The position numbers and the translations under genes are program-made. From contig JAOZUU010000212.1 in NCBI GenBank assembly GCA_029938515.1, forward strand, positions 1 through 5,560: a DNA stretch of 5,560 nt. The letters run 5' to 3'. This document shows, piece by piece, positions 3,480-5,560 of the stretch (positions are counted from its first letter, which is position 1; every line of letters starts with the position of its first letter). A model generated the notes under the pieces. The model saw only the letters and a list, made by a program, of their open reading frames with translations, was not told the DNA's origin and did no database searches. The stretch is from Desulfobacterales bacterium. GTDB taxonomy: Bacteria > Desulfobacterota > Desulfobacteria > Desulfobacterales > QNYZ01.

Positions 3480-5560
3480 ATGTCCCTTGAAAAAGTTTTA
3501 AACGCCGGATCAGTGGCCATTGTCGGCGCTTCGAAAAATGAAACCAAGCGTGGCTTTCAGGCCATTCGGACGTTACTTTCGGAAAAATATGCAGGGAAGA
3601 TTTACCCGGTCAATCCCAAGGAAAAAAGCATTCAGGGCTTGCCATGTCATGCGAGAGTTTCGGATATTTCGGGGCCGGTTGATCTGGTCCTGATCACGAC
3701 TCCGGCCCGGACCATATCGGCTATTTTGGAAGATTGCGGTGCCAAAGGGGTGCACGGTGCCGTGATCATCGCCGGCGGATTCGGAGAGTTGGGTGATGAA
3801 GGGAGAAAGCTCCAGGATGAGGTCGCCCAAACGGCCCGGAAACATCGTATCCGGCTCATCGGCCCCAATACGTCGGGCATGATGAATTTGAAAGCGAACT
3901 TGAATCTCGTGGGCATGCGCGATGCGCCCAAGGGCGATATCGCCCTGTTGACCCAAAGCGGCAACATGGCCCTGACCCTGATCACCGAAGCAAAAACCAA
4001 CAGTCAAAAAGGATTTTCGTATTACGTGGGGGTGGGTAACGAGGCGGATATCAATTTTCATGAGTACCTTGCCCATTTCCGGACCGATCCTGATACCCGG
4101 GCGATATTGATGTATGTCGAGGGGATGCGGGATGGCCGGTCGTTTTTAGCCGAAGCCCATCAAACCACCCGGCAGAAACCGATTGTCCTGCTGAAAAGCG
4201 GGCGGTCCGCCACGGGCCAGCGTTCGGCCGGTTCCCATACCGGCGCTTTGGCCGGTATGGCCGAGGTGGCCAAAGGGGCGTTTACCCGGGCCGGCATCAT
4301 CGTGCTTGAACACAGCGACGAGCTGTTTCCCGTGGCCGAAACCCTGTCGAGCCTGCCGTCCATTAAAAACAATGCCGTGGCTATTTTGGCCGACGGCGGG
4401 GGGCATGCCACCATCGCCTCGGATCTGTTGACCGATATGGGCGTGAATATTCCCATTCTCAGTGAAGAAACCCAGGAAAAGCTCAAGAAGATCCTGCCAT
4501 TTGCCGCTTCGGTGCCAAACCCGGTGGATGTGGCCGGTGGCGGCGATGCCGATCCGGCTATCTTCGCCGAATGTGTCCGGATCATACTGGAAGACCCGGC
4601 CGTGGGCGGGCTCCTCATGGTCGGTCTTTTCGGCGGATACGGGATTCGATTTGCCGAAAGCCTGGCGGTTATCGAGGAAGCGGCCGCCCGGCAAATGGGA
4701 AAACTGGTGGGAAAAATAAACAAGCCGATTATCATGCACAGTCTCTTCAATTCGGCCAGACCGCCGGCCCTCGATATACTGCGGTCTTTCGGTATTCCTG
4801 TCTACGATTCTGTCGATATCGCCTGCAAAAGTATCAGTGCGTTGGCACAATACGGGGCCTACTTGAATTCTCCTCATACCGATGTTGACTTAACGCTTCA
4901 CTGGGGATCCAGGGCGACTCCCCAAGGGGCTAAGATTATACGCGCGGCCCGAAAAGAACGCCGCGATGCTCTTCTCGAACACGAGGCGAGGGAATTATTG
5001 GTCGAACACGGCCTTCCTGTTTTTGTAAGCCCACCGGCCAAGACCGCCGATGAAGCGGTGGCGGCGGCGGAAAAAATCGACGGGCCGGCAGCCATGAAGA
5101 TCGTCTCACCGGACATCCTGCATAAAAGCGATGCCGGCGGGGTTCGGCTTGATCTGACCACTGCGGAAGAGGTCCGGCGCGCTTTTGAAGACATTCTCGC
5201 CAATGCGAAAAAATACAATGCGTCGGCCGATATTCGCGGGGTGATCGTTACGCCCATGGCCAAAACGGGCGTGGAAGTCATTATCGGGACCAAAATCGAT
5301 GACCAGTTCGGGCCGATTATTATGTTCGGACTGGGTGGTGTGCTGGTGGAGGTACTAAAAGACGTTTCATTCAGGGTATTGCCGCTGACGCTGGAAGAGG
5401 CCGGGGAGATGATGAGCGAGATCAAGGCCGGCGCCATCCTCGATGGGGTGCGGGGAAACCCGCCGGTAGATAAAGAAGCCCTGAAAAAACTATTGGTAAA
5501 GGTTTCCGAAATCATCGAGTCGTATCCGGAAATCCGTGAAATGGATTTAAATCCCGTCAT
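3480..5560 (+). CDS. NDP-forming acyl-CoA synthetase, fused alpha-beta (partial, 3' end cut)
   Basis: An open frame of 693 codons from ATG 3480 to the window edge without a stop. It encodes a fused enzyme of the ADP-forming acetyl/acyl-CoA synthetase family, which reversibly couples acid + CoA + ATP to acyl-CoA + ADP + phosphate through phosphohistidine. Residues about 7-100 are the CoA-binding Rossmann domain (VAIVGASKN, 12-20). Residues 128-290 carry IGPNTSGMMN (127-136), LLTQSGNMA (156-164) and SGRSATGQRSAGSHTGALAG (240-259), in which His253 is the expected phosphorylated histidine. A second flavodoxin-like domain follows to about 460 (PNPVDVAGGG, 346-355). From about 485 comes the ATP-grasp beta part with MKIVSPDILHKSDAGGVRL (539-557; His548 fits the second histidine of the family) and MFGLGGVLVEVLKD (615-628). 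Families of this layout are about 700 residues, so only a short tail after DLNPV is missing. GPNT replaces the commoner GPNC. It follows the crotonase in the same direction. Substrate and physiological direction are unknown. Confidence 0.94.
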   Translation, partial: MSLEKVLNAGSVAIVGASKNETKRGFQAIRTLLSEKYAGKIYPVNPKEKSIQGLPCHARVSDISGPVDLVLITTPARTISAILEDCGAKGVHGAVIIAGGFGELGDEGRKLQDEVAQTARKHRIRLIGPNTSGMMNLKANLNLVGMRDAPKGDIALLTQSGNMALTLITEAKTNSQKGFSYYVGVGNEADINFHEYLAHFRTDPDTRAILMYVEGMRDGRSFLAEAHQTTRQKPIVLLKSGRSATGQRSAGSHTGALAGMAEVAKGAFTRAGIIVLEHSDELFPVAETLSSLPSIKNNAVAILADGGGHATIASDLLTDMGVNIPILSEETQEKLKKILPFAASVPNPVDVAGGGDADPAIFAECVRIILEDPAVGGLLMVGLFGGYGIRFAESLAVIEEAAARQMGKLVGKINKPIIMHSLFNSARPPALDILRSFGIPVYDSVDIACKSISALAQYGAYLNSPHTDVDLTLHWGSRATPQGAKIIRAARKERRDALLEHEARELLVEHGLPVFVSPPAKTADEAVAAAEKIDGPAAMKIVSPDILHKSDAGGVRLDLTTAEEVRRAFEDILANAKKYNASADIRGVIVTPMAKTGVEVIIGTKIDDQFGPIIMFGLGGVLVEVLKDVSFRVLPLTLEEAGEMMSEIKAGAILDGVRGNPPVDKEALKKLLVKVSEIIESYPEIREMDLNPV

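Noticed and set aside
3573..5560. Long minus-strand open frames opposite the synthetase (3573-4076, 4146-4877, 4898-5560)
   Set aside because: The plus-strand frame encodes clear synthetase motifs throughout. The antisense frames show no recognisable domain and arise from the GC-rich codon pattern.

Overview
The window looks like a piece of a free-living, mesophilic bacterial chromosome with catabolic acyl-CoA metabolism. My best guess is a sulfate-reducing Desulfobacterota (Desulfobacterales-like) organism. This rests on gene style and on the type of intergenic repeats, not on any marker gene. No rRNA, tRNA, CRISPR array, integrase or transposase gene is visible.

Layout: (1) 1-173 is an AT-rich, gene-free stretch built of short repeated and inverted words. 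(2) 174-1022, minus strand, encodes a family 2 glycosyltransferase that probably starts at TTG. (3) 1023-1599 is a 577-bp intergenic region between divergent genes. It holds a leader hairpin, hexamer-like word repeats with a 12-bp inverted pair, a REP-like palindromic element, a perfect 16-bp palindrome, and two candidate promoters facing opposite ways with mirror-image TTGACA boxes. (4) 1600-2451, plus strand, encodes a MurR/RpiR-type regulator (HTH plus SIS domain). (5) 2490-3254, plus strand, encodes an enoyl-CoA hydratase/isomerase family protein (crotonase) with both family glutamates. (6) 3255-3479 is filled mainly by a MITE-like palindromic element (about 154 bp) next to what looks like a shortened relative of it. 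(7) 3480 to the window end, plus strand, is a long open frame (at least 693 codons, cut by the edge) for a fused alpha-beta NDP-forming acyl-CoA synthetase.

The three plus-strand genes plausibly form one catabolic unit. The acid is activated to, or released from, its CoA thioester by the NDP-forming synthetase; the crotonase hydrates, isomerises or otherwise processes the acyl-CoA; and the RpiR-type protein senses a metabolite and controls the locus. The substrate cannot be read from the sequence. The glycosyltransferase is divergently placed and probably unrelated in function, perhaps belonging to a surface-polysaccharide locus to the left.

The most interesting signal is non-coding. The insertion-like element between crotonase and synthetase has AGAAA direct repeats on its borders and ends seven bases before the synthetase Shine-Dalgarno. 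A shortened relative of it appears to supply the stop codon of the crotonase gene.
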